Program-made: the position numbers and the translations under genes
Part shown: piece by piece, positions 39,429 through 47,390 of the stretch
Numbering within the stretch: the first letter of the stretch is position 1
How the letters are laid out: each line of letters begins with the position of its first letter
Source: Fimbriimonadaceae bacterium
GTDB lineage: Bacteria; Armatimonadota; Fimbriimonadia; Fimbriimonadales; Fimbriimonadaceae
Direction: 5' to 3'
DNA: 64,000 bases
NCBI GenBank assembly: GCA_019187105.1
Contig: JABAQM010000001.1
Location: forward strand, 3,130,734-3,194,733
Notes under the pieces: generated by a model
Told to the model about the DNA's origin: nothing
The model's input: only the letters and a program-made list of their open reading frames with translations
The model's database searches: none

Positions 39429-40297
39429 TCGATCGCAAAGCCGCGATATCGCGCTTCGAACACGTGCCGTCCGGCAACGAATGCCATATCGTCAAAGCCT
39501 GGAAGCTCGTACGCGTAACAGCCGTTTAGCTCATGGAATGCCCGCTGAGCCTCGTAAGCCGCAACGAGACGCATGCGGATGGGGTGAGAATCGGACACCG
39601 CTGCGGAGTCTCCGGTCTTGAGGAATACCCATTCTCCCCAGTTCCATGGCCGGTGCATGTCGATAACTCCCTGTGGCGACCAGACCCAATTGGATTCCGG
39701 CCGACCAGGCACCTTGCTATAGCCGCTGGGTGATTGCTCAAGCTCCCACTGCACACGGCTGAAATTGACCTTCCATCGGTCACCATCGTTTGGGGGGCAG
39801 GCGGTGCCGGCGAGCTCAGCGAGTCCGAACCACGGCAAATCTATCCAAACTCGCCAACCGCTATCGACGTCGGACGGATCGTTCAGACTTCCGAGCAGTT
39901 CGACCCGGGTTTCCAGCCCCTTGAGGTCGTATCCGGTCAGGGCCGGGCCACCCGCTCGATACGGCTTCACCAGCAGCAAATCCCATACGGTATTCAGCGC
40001 GTTGACTTCGACCTCGAGGTAATTGCAGTGGTCGCCATCGGGATCGAGAAACAGCTCAAAGTCGTTGTCCTGGAAGATCACGCTATCGCGGTCCGAGAGC
40101 GTTGCCCAAAGGTGGGGTTCGTCCAGTTCGGCGAAGACGTGCAACCCCCAGGGGCTCCAGAGTCCCTTAAAGCGAGTCCGATACCGGGGCGTCGCAAGCG
40201 TGGAAATGTCGACGAAGTCTTCCGACCAGTCGGCTGTCACCCAATCTTCAGCAAGAGGACGGGCATTGCACCAGTGGCAGCCATAGACGCGCGGCAC
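39401..40297 (-). CDS. CBM9-like carbohydrate-binding domain protein
   Basis: A 298-residue protein of the family-9-like carbohydrate-binding type: RPLAEDWVTADWSEDFVDI, SPWGLHVFAELDEPHLWATL, FQDNDFELFLDPDGDHCNYL, VEVNALNTVWDLLLVKPY, GWRVWIDLPWFGLAEL, and WVWSPQGVIDMHRPWNWGEW. It has no signal peptide, so it is either cytoplasmic or exported by an unseen route. Catalytic function is not indicated. Such proteins occur widely in Armatimonadota, Planctomycetes and Bacteroidetes. Confidence 0.8.
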   Translation of the reverse strand: MPRVYGCHWCNARPLAEDWVTADWSEDFVDISTLATPRYRTRFKGLWSPWGLHVFAELDEPHLWATLSDRDSVIFQDNDFELFLDPDGDHCNYLEVEVNALNTVWDLLLVKPYRAGGPALTGYDLKGLETRVELLGSLNDPSDVDSGWRVWIDLPWFGLAELAGTACPPNDGDRWKVNFSRVQWELEQSPSGYSKVPGRPESNWVWSPQGVIDMHRPWNWGEWVFLKTGDSAAVSDSHPIRMRLVAAYEAQRAFHELNGCYAYELPGFDDMAFVAGRHVFEARYRGFAIDQGSCFWAE

Positions 40298-40344
40298 GGC
40301 GAACTATAGCCCATCGTGGCCTCGCGGTACAGTGTATTGGCTTC

Positions 40345-41805
40345 ATGAGCATCCCAATCGAGGAACTCACCCCCCGCCAAATTGTCGCCGAGCTGGATAG
40401 GTATATCGTCGGCCAAGATGCGACCAAGAAAGCGGTTGCGGTGGCCCTTCGCAACCGATACCGCCGTCAGCAGCTTCCTCCCGCCGAACGGGATGACATC
40501 GTCCCCAAGAACATCCTGATGATCGGGCCGACCGGCGTGGGGAAGACCGAAATCGCACGGCGATTGGCCCAGCTGGCGAAGGCGCCCTTCATCAAGGTCG
40601 AGGCGACGAAGTTCACCGAAGTCGGATACGTGGGTCGCGATGTCGAATCCATGATCCGTGACTTGGTCGCCGGTGCGGTCCGACTAGTGGAACAGGAGCG
40701 AATGGACGCCGCTCGACCGGCGGCAGAGAGGCAGGCCCTCGATAGGTTGGTCGAGCTTCTCGAGGAGTCCCGACCAAAGAAAAGGAAAAAGCGCAAGACT
40801 CCGGCCGAGCTTGACAACCCAATTGTGCGGCAAGCCTTCGAAATGTTCGGCAAGGCGATGCACGATGAATACCCCGATTCGGACTCCACCTCTGAAGATA
40901 CCGAGGACGAGTCTCCCGCGGAGCGAAAGAAGCGAAAGGCCGCCCTTCGAAGACAGATCGTCAGTGGGAAGCTAGACGACCGCGAGGTCGAGGTGGAGAT
41001 CGACGAGCCGGGCGGCAATCCATTCGTCCAAGTCTTCACACCCCAAGGGCTCGAGGAGATGGGATTGGATCTGATCAACCAGGCAGGTTCGATGTCCGGA
41101 AGGCGCTCATACCGCACGATGAAGGTGTCGGAAGCGCTTGAAATCCTGGTGGACCAGGAGGCCAGGAAGCTCATCGACACCGGGAGCGTCCACCGCGAGG
41201 CTGTGCATCGGACCGAACAGACCGGCATCATTTTTTTGGACGAGATCGACAAAGTTGCGGCAAAGACCGGAGGGGCAGGGCCAGACGTCTCTCGGGAAGG
41301 CGTGCAACGAGATCTGTTGCCAATCATCGAAGGTTCCACCGTCGCAACCAAGTTTGGGCCTGTCAAGACCGACCATATCCTCTTCATTGCCGCCGGCGCC
41401 TTTCACATGTCCAAGCCAAGCGATTTGATTCCCGAACTCCAGGGCAGATTGCCCATCCGGGTGGAACTGGACAATCTAAGCGAGGCCGACTTCAGGAAGA
41501 TCCTCCATCAGCCGAAGAACGCGTTGTCGAAGCAATACGTGCAGCTCCTGGCCGTAGACGGAGTTGATTTGGAGTTCAAACCTGCCGCTCTTGATGAAAT
41601 CGCGAAGATCGCGGCGGAGGTCAATCTCAAGGTTGAGAACATTGGCGCCCGCCGACTTCATACGGTAATGGAAAAGTTGCTTTCGAATCTGCTGTTCGAG
41701 GCCCCAGACGCGAGTCGTCGGAAGGTTGTGGTGGATGTGGAATTCGTGCAGACTCAGCTTGCCGAACTGGCCCAAGACGCGGACCTAAGCCGCTACATTC
41801 TTTAG
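40345..41805 (+). CDS. hslU: ATP-dependent protease ATPase subunit HslU
   Basis: AAA+ unfoldase that feeds substrates to the HslV peptidase. The 486-residue protein starts IEELTPRQIVAELDRYIVGQ and has Walker A MIGPTGVGKTEIARRLA, the pore loop VEATKFTEVGYVGRDVES, and a long I-domain (about residues 110-270, with the KKRKKRKTPAEL and acidic EDTEDESPAERK patches). Walker B is GIIFLDEIDKVA; sensor regions include IAAGAFHMSKPSDLIPELQG and ENIGARRLHTVMEKLL. The C-terminus DADLSRYIL has the conserved tail that docks into HslV. hslV, normally adjacent, is absent from the window. Confidence 0.95.
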   Translation: MSIPIEELTPRQIVAELDRYIVGQDATKKAVAVALRNRYRRQQLPPAERDDIVPKNILMIGPTGVGKTEIARRLAQLAKAPFIKVEATKFTEVGYVGRDVESMIRDLVAGAVRLVEQERMDAARPAAERQALDRLVELLEESRPKKRKKRKTPAELDNPIVRQAFEMFGKAMHDEYPDSDSTSEDTEDESPAERKKRKAALRRQIVSGKLDDREVEVEIDEPGGNPFVQVFTPQGLEEMGLDLINQAGSMSGRRSYRTMKVSEALEILVDQEARKLIDTGSVHREAVHRTEQTGIIFLDEIDKVAAKTGGAGPDVSREGVQRDLLPIIEGSTVATKFGPVKTDHILFIAAGAFHMSKPSDLIPELQGRLPIRVELDNLSEADFRKILHQPKNALSKQYVQLLAVDGVDLEFKPAALDEIAKIAAEVNLKVENIGARRLHTVMEKLLSNLLFEAPDASRRKVVVDVEFVQTQLAELAQDADLSRYIL

Positions 41806-42512
41806 TCTCGGGCGGCGAGCCAGTCTTCGTAACGGATCCTCTTGCCGGTCTCCAAATGGCTCTTAAGCGACTCAAGAGCCCAGGACCAGCCCTTTTTCAT
41901 GCTTTCGCAACCATCAGGCCCAGGAAGCTTGTCGTGGGTGATTAGCACGGCGGTTTTCCCATTTTCCTTGTCAATAAACTGGATCGTGACAAGGGAGCCT
42001 GGGCAATGCTCGGCGTTTTCCCAAGTGAATTCCAACCGGCCCACTTCGCCTTGGCTATTGCGAACTGGACCGATCGGAATGATCTTCCGATACACGCCCG
42101 TGTCCTTGTCGTCGTTGGCATACTGGCCGCCAACCTGGAGATCAATCCTTGTTCCGGAGGAGAACCAACTGTCCATTCCGTCGGCGGTCGTCCACGCGGC
42201 AAAGACTTCTTCCGGGGTGGCTTGGATAGTCCTGGATACGTTGACGCAGAAGCTTCCATCACTTCGCTGTCCGGGCAATCGCAGGCCTGTCTCCTGCTCA
42301 AACCAGACGGTCAGATTCTGTGCCCACCAGGGATCGACGCCATGATCCGATTCGAGGTGGTTTGCCGCTGCCTTGTGCCCGTTCTTGGCGACATCGAAGG
42401 ACGTCAGGACGTGGCGCCAGTGCTCCAAAGGATGCCCCGTTGCCGCCTCAACCGCTCCCGGCGAGACGGACTCGCCGGTTCGACGTACCTGGTCTTTTGA
42501 TGGGCTTGCCAT
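41802..42512 (-). CDS. SRPBCC/AHSA1 domain protein with N-terminal DUF4287-like segment
   Basis: A 236-residue two-part protein. Residues 15-~75 (VEAATGHPLEHWRHVLTSFD, HLESDHGVDPWWAQNLTVWF) match the DUF4287-type helical segment. Residues ~85-225 form an AHSA1/SRPBCC fold: VSRTIQATPEEVFAAWTTAD, SWFSSGTRIDLQVGGQYAND, EVGRLEFTWENAEHCPGSLV, and CESMKKGWSWALESLKSHLE. SRPBCC folds bind small hydrophobic ligands. Its stop overlaps the hslU stop by 4 bases. Confidence 0.78.
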   Translation of the reverse strand: MASPSKDQVRRTGESVSPGAVEAATGHPLEHWRHVLTSFDVAKNGHKAAANHLESDHGVDPWWAQNLTVWFEQETGLRLPGQRSDGSFCVNVSRTIQATPEEVFAAWTTADGMDSWFSSGTRIDLQVGGQYANDDKDTGVYRKIIPIGPVRNSQGEVGRLEFTWENAEHCPGSLVTIQFIDKENGKTAVLITHDKLPGPDGCESMKKGWSWALESLKSHLETGKRIRYEDWLAARD

Positions 42513-42515
42513 GAG

Positions 42516-43415
42516 CTAGTCCTTGCTGGCCCCTTCTTTGATCCAGGTTTCGATCGTGGCGATGTCGGCCTCTGGTAGCGGCGACCGGTCCTTGGGCATG
42601 CGGGGCTGCGACCGACCAGTGATGTACGAAACGATCGAACTGGAAGCTGGGTCGCCCTTGATCACGCCCTTCATCGATGACTCATACGAAGCGAGGTTTA
42701 GGCCGCCTTGACTGCGTTGCGCGGAGTGGCACGGCATACAGGAGCGGCTGAAGATGGCAGACACCGCCGCCCATGTGGCATTCGATTTTGAGGCCTCAAC
42801 CTTCGTGGCACCCGCCGGAGGGACAAACGTAAAGGTGCTGCTGGGTGGCGGAGAATCGTGGAGCTTTAGCTCCGTGGCGAGAACGATGATGTTCTGCCCA
42901 TTGTCCTGCAGCGTGTAACCGCGGGCCACGCCAGTTGCCTCGTCGACCAGAAGCGAGGCCGGGGTGCCGTCCTTTCGGCCGAGCTCCCATTCCATGAGAT
43001 TGAGGCCCTTGATCACTCGCTTTTTGCCTTTCTTGGCTGCCAGCACATCGACAAACGGCGTCTTAGCCCAGAGGGCTGAAAATCCCCAAAGCTCTGCGCC
43101 GTCAAGAACCTTGGTTAGGGAATCGGAAGGCAAGGCAGACTCCGAATAGGTCTTGTCTTTCGCCCGAAACTCGGTTAGTTTGGTGCCGTCGCTAACGAGA
43201 CTTCGTCCCGGCAAGTCGATCCACACCCGACTGGGCTTCTCGAACCGCAGCACCCACTCGCTTGCTGGTTGGCCGGTCGGCATCACGGTCAGGGTCGCCT
43301 CGACCCAGCTGGCCTTTGAAAGCTTTGCATTATGGTCTGCGAGCACCTTTGGAATTTCAGCGGAACCCAATCCAAAGACAGCAACGATAACGGCGCCAAG
43401 CCACAAGCCCTTCAT
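42516..43415 (-). CDS. Secreted protein fusing an outer-membrane-lipoprotein-like domain to a c-type heme domain
   Basis: A 299-residue exported protein (signal MKGLWLGAVIVAVFGLGSA). Residues 25-~200 resemble the LolA/DUF2092 beta half-barrel (WVLRFEKPSRVWIDLPGRSL, ASLLVDEATGVARGYTLQDN). Residues ~225-299 are a planctomycete-type cytochrome c domain with the heme motif CMPCH in IFSRSCMPCHSAQRSQGGLN, and later MPKDRSPLPEADIATIETWI. The later MPKDR Met could be the distal ligand. The combination is unusual and suggests a membrane-associated redox sensor or carrier. It is 3 bases upstream of the SRPBCC gene. Confidence 0.78.
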   Translation of the reverse strand: MKGLWLGAVIVAVFGLGSAEIPKVLADHNAKLSKASWVEATLTVMPTGQPASEWVLRFEKPSRVWIDLPGRSLVSDGTKLTEFRAKDKTYSESALPSDSLTKVLDGAELWGFSALWAKTPFVDVLAAKKGKKRVIKGLNLMEWELGRKDGTPASLLVDEATGVARGYTLQDNGQNIIVLATELKLHDSPPPSSTFTFVPPAGATKVEASKSNATWAAVSAIFSRSCMPCHSAQRSQGGLNLASYESSMKGVIKGDPASSSIVSYITGRSQPRMPKDRSPLPEADIATIETWIKEGASKD

Positions 43416-43466
43416 AGCGTCGAAACTACCCGAAACTGATGACGGAAAAATAGGGGCGGTATCGGT

Positions 43467-43472
43467 TATGCT
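43467..43472 (+). promoter_or_regulatory. -10-like box directly before the Tat-exported oxidoreductase gene
   Basis: TATGCT ends 8 bases before the ATG at 43481, with no ribosome-binding site between. Confidence 0.35.
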
Positions 43473-43480
43473 GAGCGATC

Positions 43481-44770
43481 ATGGCTCAGAAGTTGTCTCG
43501 ACGCGATCTGCTCAAGGCTTCCGCCGCGGCAGCGGTTGCGCCCGTTATCGTCCATGCGACTCCAAAGCAGGATAAGGTCCGGTTTGGCGTCATTGGCGTT
43601 CGTGGCCGGGGAGGCAGCAATCTAGACTCCGCCGCTCAATACGGAAAGGTCGTCGCGCTCTGTGACGTCGATGCGACGTTTCGTGGCGAGGCGCTTGCCG
43701 CCCACCCCGACGCCGCGACGTTCGAGGATTTCCGTCAGATGCTGGATGCTATGCACCGGCAGATCGACGCGGTTGTGGTGAGCACGCCCGACCATACCCA
43801 TGCGGTAGCAGCGGCGATGGCGATGAAGTACGGGCTCCACGTGTATTGCGAGAAGCCGATGACCCGCACGATTTCCGAAGCGCGGAGATTGGCTCAGCTG
43901 GCCAAAGACAAGAAGGTCGCGACCCAAATGGGCAATCAGGGCACTTCGCTGCCGAGCTTGCGCCAAGCCGCCGAACACATTCGCAGAGGCACCTTCGGTG
44001 CCGTCAAGGAAGTTCACTGTTGGACGGATCGCTCAGGTGGATGGTGGCCCCAGGGCGTCGACCGACCACAGCCCGCGCCCACGCCGCGGACAGTCGACTT
44101 CAACCTGTGGCTTGGACCCTCACCGGATCGGCCCTATGCTCAGGGGTACCACCCGTTTGCGTGGCGCGGCTGGTGGGACTTTGGCAGCGGCGCTCTTGGC
44201 GATATCGGATGCCACTGCATGAACCTGCCGTTCGCGGCTCTGGACTTGCGCGATCCAATCGCCGTTCAAGCTCAAACGAGCGGACACAACCGGGATAGTT
44301 TTCCCTCATGGTCGATCGTTACATACGAGTTTGGGCAGCGCGGCAAGAGAGCCCCGTTAAAGCTGGTGTGGTACGACGGCGGCAAGGTTCCCTCGCAGGA
44401 TATCGCACCGACCCTCAAGTATCCGCCCAACGGCTGCCTGATCGTTTGCGAACAGGCGGTCCTCTATGCCGCAGCCGAATATGCCGGAAGCGTGGAAGTT
44501 ATCGGGCAGGGTCCGCTGCCGGAGATCGAAGTTGACATTTCGCCTGGCCACTTCGCCGAATGGGTGAGGGCAATCCAAGGCGGCAAGCCGTCGATGGCGA
44601 ACTTCCCGAACTACGCCGGCCCTCTGACGGAGACGGTTCTCCTCGGAAACCTCGCCGTTTGGGCAGATGGCCCACGAGTCGAATGGGATGCTCGGAGGAT
44701 GTCGGTGAAGGGAAGCAACGAGTTCGACAAGCTGATTCGACCCGACCGGCGACCAGGATGGGATTTATAG
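43481..44770 (+). CDS. Gfo/Idh/MocA-family oxidoreductase with Tat signal
   Basis: A 429-residue NAD(P)-dependent sugar dehydrogenase-like protein, predicted to be exported folded. The N-terminus QKLSRRDLLKASAAAAVAPV has the twin-arginine motif. The Rossmann part has VRFGVIGVRGRGGSNLDSAA, VVSTPDHTHAVAAAMAMKYG, and the family signature CEKPMTRTISEARRLAQLA. The C-terminal half contains a conserved glycine-tryptophan region (WRGWWDFGSGALGDIGCHC). Exported Gfo/Idh/MocA proteins are common in Planctomycetes and Armatimonadota; the substrate is probably a sugar or cyclitol. Ends 6 bases into the convergent rbsK gene. Confidence 0.88.
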   Translation: MAQKLSRRDLLKASAAAAVAPVIVHATPKQDKVRFGVIGVRGRGGSNLDSAAQYGKVVALCDVDATFRGEALAAHPDAATFEDFRQMLDAMHRQIDAVVVSTPDHTHAVAAAMAMKYGLHVYCEKPMTRTISEARRLAQLAKDKKVATQMGNQGTSLPSLRQAAEHIRRGTFGAVKEVHCWTDRSGGWWPQGVDRPQPAPTPRTVDFNLWLGPSPDRPYAQGYHPFAWRGWWDFGSGALGDIGCHCMNLPFAALDLRDPIAVQAQTSGHNRDSFPSWSIVTYEFGQRGKRAPLKLVWYDGGKVPSQDIAPTLKYPPNGCLIVCEQAVLYAAAEYAGSVEVIGQGPLPEIEVDISPGHFAEWVRAIQGGKPSMANFPNYAGPLTETVLLGNLAVWADGPRVEWDARRMSVKGSNEFDKLIRPDRRPGWDL

Positions 44771-45661
44771 GCTCTCGACAAAGCCTTTCACTTCGGAATA
44801 GCTCGGCATGGATGGCTGTGCGCCCCGGCGGGTGACGCTGAGGCTCGCAGCCATCATGGCGATCTCGCAAACACCGAGCTTGTCGTCGGATTGGTTCCAT
44901 AGTGCGGCAACAACCCCGCAGAAGCAATCCCCGGCGCCAGTGGAATCCACTGCGTCCACGTCTGGCGCCTGCATAGCCAGCTTCTCTTCGTTTGGGAGGT
45001 GAAGCTCGAAGCCTTCCTTGCCGCGGGTAACGATAGTGGTCCCTCGGTACCCCCGCTCACTCGCGACAGACCAAAGCCGCCCTGCTTCGGACTCGTTGGG
45101 AACCGCCACATCGACAGCCGACCAATTGAGGCCTTCAAAGTTGGTGATCGGCGCGGGATTCAGGATCGTCGTCATTCCCGCGTCCTTGGCCCTGGCAAGG
45201 CAGAGATTCACAGCTTCGGTGGGGATCTCCAGTTGGACCAGCATGGCCGTTGCGCCGCCTCTGGCAAGGTTCTCGATCGGAATGCGGCTTGCGTCGATCG
45301 TGTGGTTTGCGCCGGGAACGACGACGATCTGGTTCTGGCCGCTCGAATCGACCAGGATTACCGCGGTTCCTGTGGGCCGATCGGAGGCGACCTGGATGTG
45401 GGCGATATTGGCTCCTGATTCAAGCAAGCTCCGCCGCAAAAGATCGGCGTGGGCATCAGCCCCAAGGCAGCCGACAAAGGTCGCGTCCGCCCCAAACCTG
45501 GCCGCAGCGACTGCCTGGTTGGCGCCTTTGCCGCCGGGATGGACCTCGAACCCGAGGCCGATCACGGTTTCTCCTGCACAAGGGAAGCGTTCGACTCGCG
45601 CCACCAAGTCTGCATTCGCGCTGCCGACCACCAGCACGTTTCCAGCGCGGAACTCAGTCAT
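44765..45661 (-). CDS. rbsK: Ribokinase-like PfkB sugar kinase
   Basis: A 298-residue PfkB kinase; ribokinase phosphorylates ribose at O5. Sequence signatures are VVGSANADLVARVERFPCAG, HPGGKGANQAVAAARFG (PfkB motif 1), TAVILVDSSGQNQIVVVPGA, and DSTGAGDCFCGVVAALW containing the catalytic Asp and anion hole. The length and the N-terminal pattern fit RbsK well. It is last in an arsenic operon, starting by ATGA overlap at the end of arsC, a context I do not know for ribokinase. Confidence 0.85.
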   Translation of the reverse strand: MTEFRAGNVLVVGSANADLVARVERFPCAGETVIGLGFEVHPGGKGANQAVAAARFGADATFVGCLGADAHADLLRRSLLESGANIAHIQVASDRPTGTAVILVDSSGQNQIVVVPGANHTIDASRIPIENLARGGATAMLVQLEIPTEAVNLCLARAKDAGMTTILNPAPITNFEGLNWSAVDVAVPNESEAGRLWSVASERGYRGTTIVTRGKEGFELHLPNEEKLAMQAPDVDAVDSTGAGDCFCGVVAALWNQSDDKLGVCEIAMMAASLSVTRRGAQPSMPSYSEVKGFVESL

Positions 45662-46074
45662 TCCGCGGACCCTTCAAGCTCCTCGACCAGCCGCTCGACT
45701 CGTTGCCGAACTTGGTCGCGGATCTTCCTGACAGTCTCGATGGGCTGCCCGGACGGATCGTCGATGCCCCAATCCTCTGCCATGAGGAAGCGGACCGGGC
45801 ACCGGTCGGCTTCGACACCGCACCCCATCCCTATCGTTCGATCCGCCCAGGATACGATCTCGGCCGTAATCGATTTTGGGCTCTGGCCAATCATTGGAAT
45901 CCCGATCTCATCCATCACCTGTACGACAGTTGGGTTGAGCGAGCCGGCACCTTCGGTGCCGGCTGACTTGGCCCTTGCCGCGAGACCTCGTTCCTCGGCA
46001 GCACGATTTAGAAACGCCTCTGCCATTTGCGACCTGCCCGCATTGTGGACGCAGACGAAGAGGATCGTTGTCAT
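45658..46074 (-). CDS. arsC: Arsenate reductase, thioredoxin-coupled (LMW phosphatase fold)
   Basis: Reduces arsenate to arsenite. The 138-residue protein has the CX5R phosphate loop VCVHNAGRSQMAEAFLNRAA near the N-terminus, the two redox Cys in TIGMGCGVEADRCPV (matching the Cys82/Cys89 pair of the S. aureus enzyme), and the acid Asp in EDWGIDDPSGQ. The three-Cys set indicates thioredoxin as the reductant. Its ATG overlaps the arsM stop and its stop overlaps rbsK, both by ATGA. Confidence 0.93.
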   Translation of the reverse strand: MTTILFVCVHNAGRSQMAEAFLNRAAEERGLAARAKSAGTEGAGSLNPTVVQVMDEIGIPMIGQSPKSITAEIVSWADRTIGMGCGVEADRCPVRFLMAEDWGIDDPSGQPIETVRKIRDQVRQRVERLVEELEGSAE

Positions 46075-46955
46075 GCCGGCTTTACAGCTCGAATGAAGGC
46101 GCTCATGATCTTCCCGTCCAGGGCCTGCCGCTCATTTGGCGTGAGGCTGCCAATTCCGTGTTCGCTCCAAGTCCCCTCCAGATCGGAGAATCGGTAGCGC
46201 CGAGTGGGCTCGATGTCGATGTCCGCAAATCCGGCCTTTTCTAGACCCTGGCGATACTCGTCTCTGTCGAGCGCGCCGGCGACACACCCGACGTACATCT
46301 CCATGTCTCTTCGTACCGCATCGGGCAACGGTCCATCGACTACGACATCGGAGACAGCGAAGCGACCCCCGGGCCGAAGCACTCTGAAGGCCTCCTTTAG
46401 CACTTGGCTCTTGTCGGCGGACAGGTTGATCACACAGTTGCTGATGATCACGTCGATCGACTCATCGGGCAGCGGAATCTGCTCGATATGTCCTTTGAGA
46501 AACGTAACGTTTGACGCTCCCGCTTCCTGTCTATTCTTCTCGGCGAGGGCGAGCATCCCGTCGGTCATATCCAGGCCATAGGCGAACCCTGTCGGGCCGA
46601 CCCGTTTCGCTGATAGAAGCACGTCGATGCCGCCCCCACTGCCAAGGTCGAGTACGATCTCTCCCTCGCGAAGTTCGGTTAATGCGGTCGGGTTGCCGCA
46701 GCCTAGAGATGCCAGAATCGCTGCCTCCGGAACCTCGCTTGCCTCTGTATCGGAATACAGGTTCGATGTAATGGGGTCCACGGTATTGGTACAACATCCC
46801 TCTGACTTGGGCTCGTTTCCGCCGCAGCAAGGCTCTTCGCCAGAGCCGCAACAGGCGGCCGTTCCCGAAGTCATGACATGCAGTGCTGCCTCGCCATACT
46901 TCCGGCGCACCAATTCTCGAATGTCGTCTCGATCTAGCAGGTTGGTATCGTTCAT
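46071..46955 (-). CDS. arsM: Arsenite S-adenosylmethionine methyltransferase
   Basis: Methylates trivalent arsenic to volatile or less toxic forms. The 294-residue protein has an N-terminal Cys-rich stretch (TAACCGSGEEPCCGG then SEGCCTNTV), SAM motif I GEIVLDLGSGGGIDVLLSA, and the three conserved arsenic-binding Cys in ASLGCGNPTALT, IISNCVINLSADK and MYVGCVAGALDR. The start is ATG 46955 (AAGGA 7 bases upstream, ATGA overlap with arsR); an upstream GTG at 46976 is less likely. Central gene of the ars operon. Confidence 0.93.
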   Translation of the reverse strand: MNDTNLLDRDDIRELVRRKYGEAALHVMTSGTAACCGSGEEPCCGGNEPKSEGCCTNTVDPITSNLYSDTEASEVPEAAILASLGCGNPTALTELREGEIVLDLGSGGGIDVLLSAKRVGPTGFAYGLDMTDGMLALAEKNRQEAGASNVTFLKGHIEQIPLPDESIDVIISNCVINLSADKSQVLKEAFRVLRPGGRFAVSDVVVDGPLPDAVRRDMEMYVGCVAGALDRDEYRQGLEKAGFADIDIEPTRRYRFSDLEGTWSEHGIGSLTPNERQALDGKIMSAFIRAVKPA

Positions 46956-47314
46956 TTTTTTGTTCCTTGGCAGCACGATTCGCTGCCGCTATATGCCGCT
47001 TGAAAGTAACCGGCCAAGCCCTTGAGGCCGTCCGGGTCGATGCCGCAGATCATCTGCTGGCCACGTTTCTCCATTCGGATCAGACCCGCTTCGCGGAGTT
47101 CCTTGAGGTGGAAACTGATGGTAGAAGTTGCTCGGTCGATGCCCGTGATGTGGCAGCAAACCTGCCCGACCGAAGGGCCGGACGCGGGGCTGACACTTCC
47201 AGAATCGTCGATGCCTACTTCGCAGTCCCGACATTGAAGCAGGAACTCGAAGATTCGAACCCGGGTCGGATCGCCGAGCGCTTTGCACATTCTCGCCAGC
47301 CGAGTGGAGTCCAT
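46952..47314 (-). CDS. arsR: ArsR/SmtB-family arsenic-responsive repressor
   Basis: Dissociates from DNA when As(III) binds. The 120-residue winged-helix protein has MCKALGDPTRVRIFEFLLQC, the recognition helix STISFHLKELREAGLI and wing RMEKRGQQMICGI. Likely metalloid ligands are Cys in CRDCEVG and QVCCHITG near residues 28-31 and 52-53, plus a C-terminal CC. It heads the arsR-arsM-arsC-rbsK operon; an inverted repeat sits 20 bases upstream of its start. Confidence 0.92.
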   Translation of the reverse strand: MDSTRLARMCKALGDPTRVRIFEFLLQCRDCEVGIDDSGSVSPASGPSVGQVCCHITGIDRATSTISFHLKELREAGLIRMEKRGQQMICGIDPDGLKGLAGYFQAAYSGSESCCQGTKK

Positions 47315-47334
47315 ACAAAGACTATACCACGATA

Positions 47335-47352
47335 TTTCGAGAAATCTCGAAA
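47335..47352. promoter_or_regulatory. Inverted repeat, candidate ArsR operator
   Basis: TTTCGAG-AAAT-CTCGAAA, arms of 7 bases with a 4-base centre, inside an A+T-rich divergent promoter region between arsR and the DUF1800 gene. Position and symmetry suit an ArsR dimer site. Confidence 0.6.
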
Positions 47353-47378
47353 AATATACGATCCGTTCTCACTCCACA

Positions 47379-47384
47379 TATAAT
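47379..47384 (+). promoter_or_regulatory. Consensus -10 box directly before the DUF1800 gene
   Basis: TATAAT ends 6 bases before ATG 47391, so transcription should start at about the A of the ATG: a leaderless promoter. No clear -35 box is visible. Confidence 0.55.
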
Positions 47385-47390
47385 GGCGGT

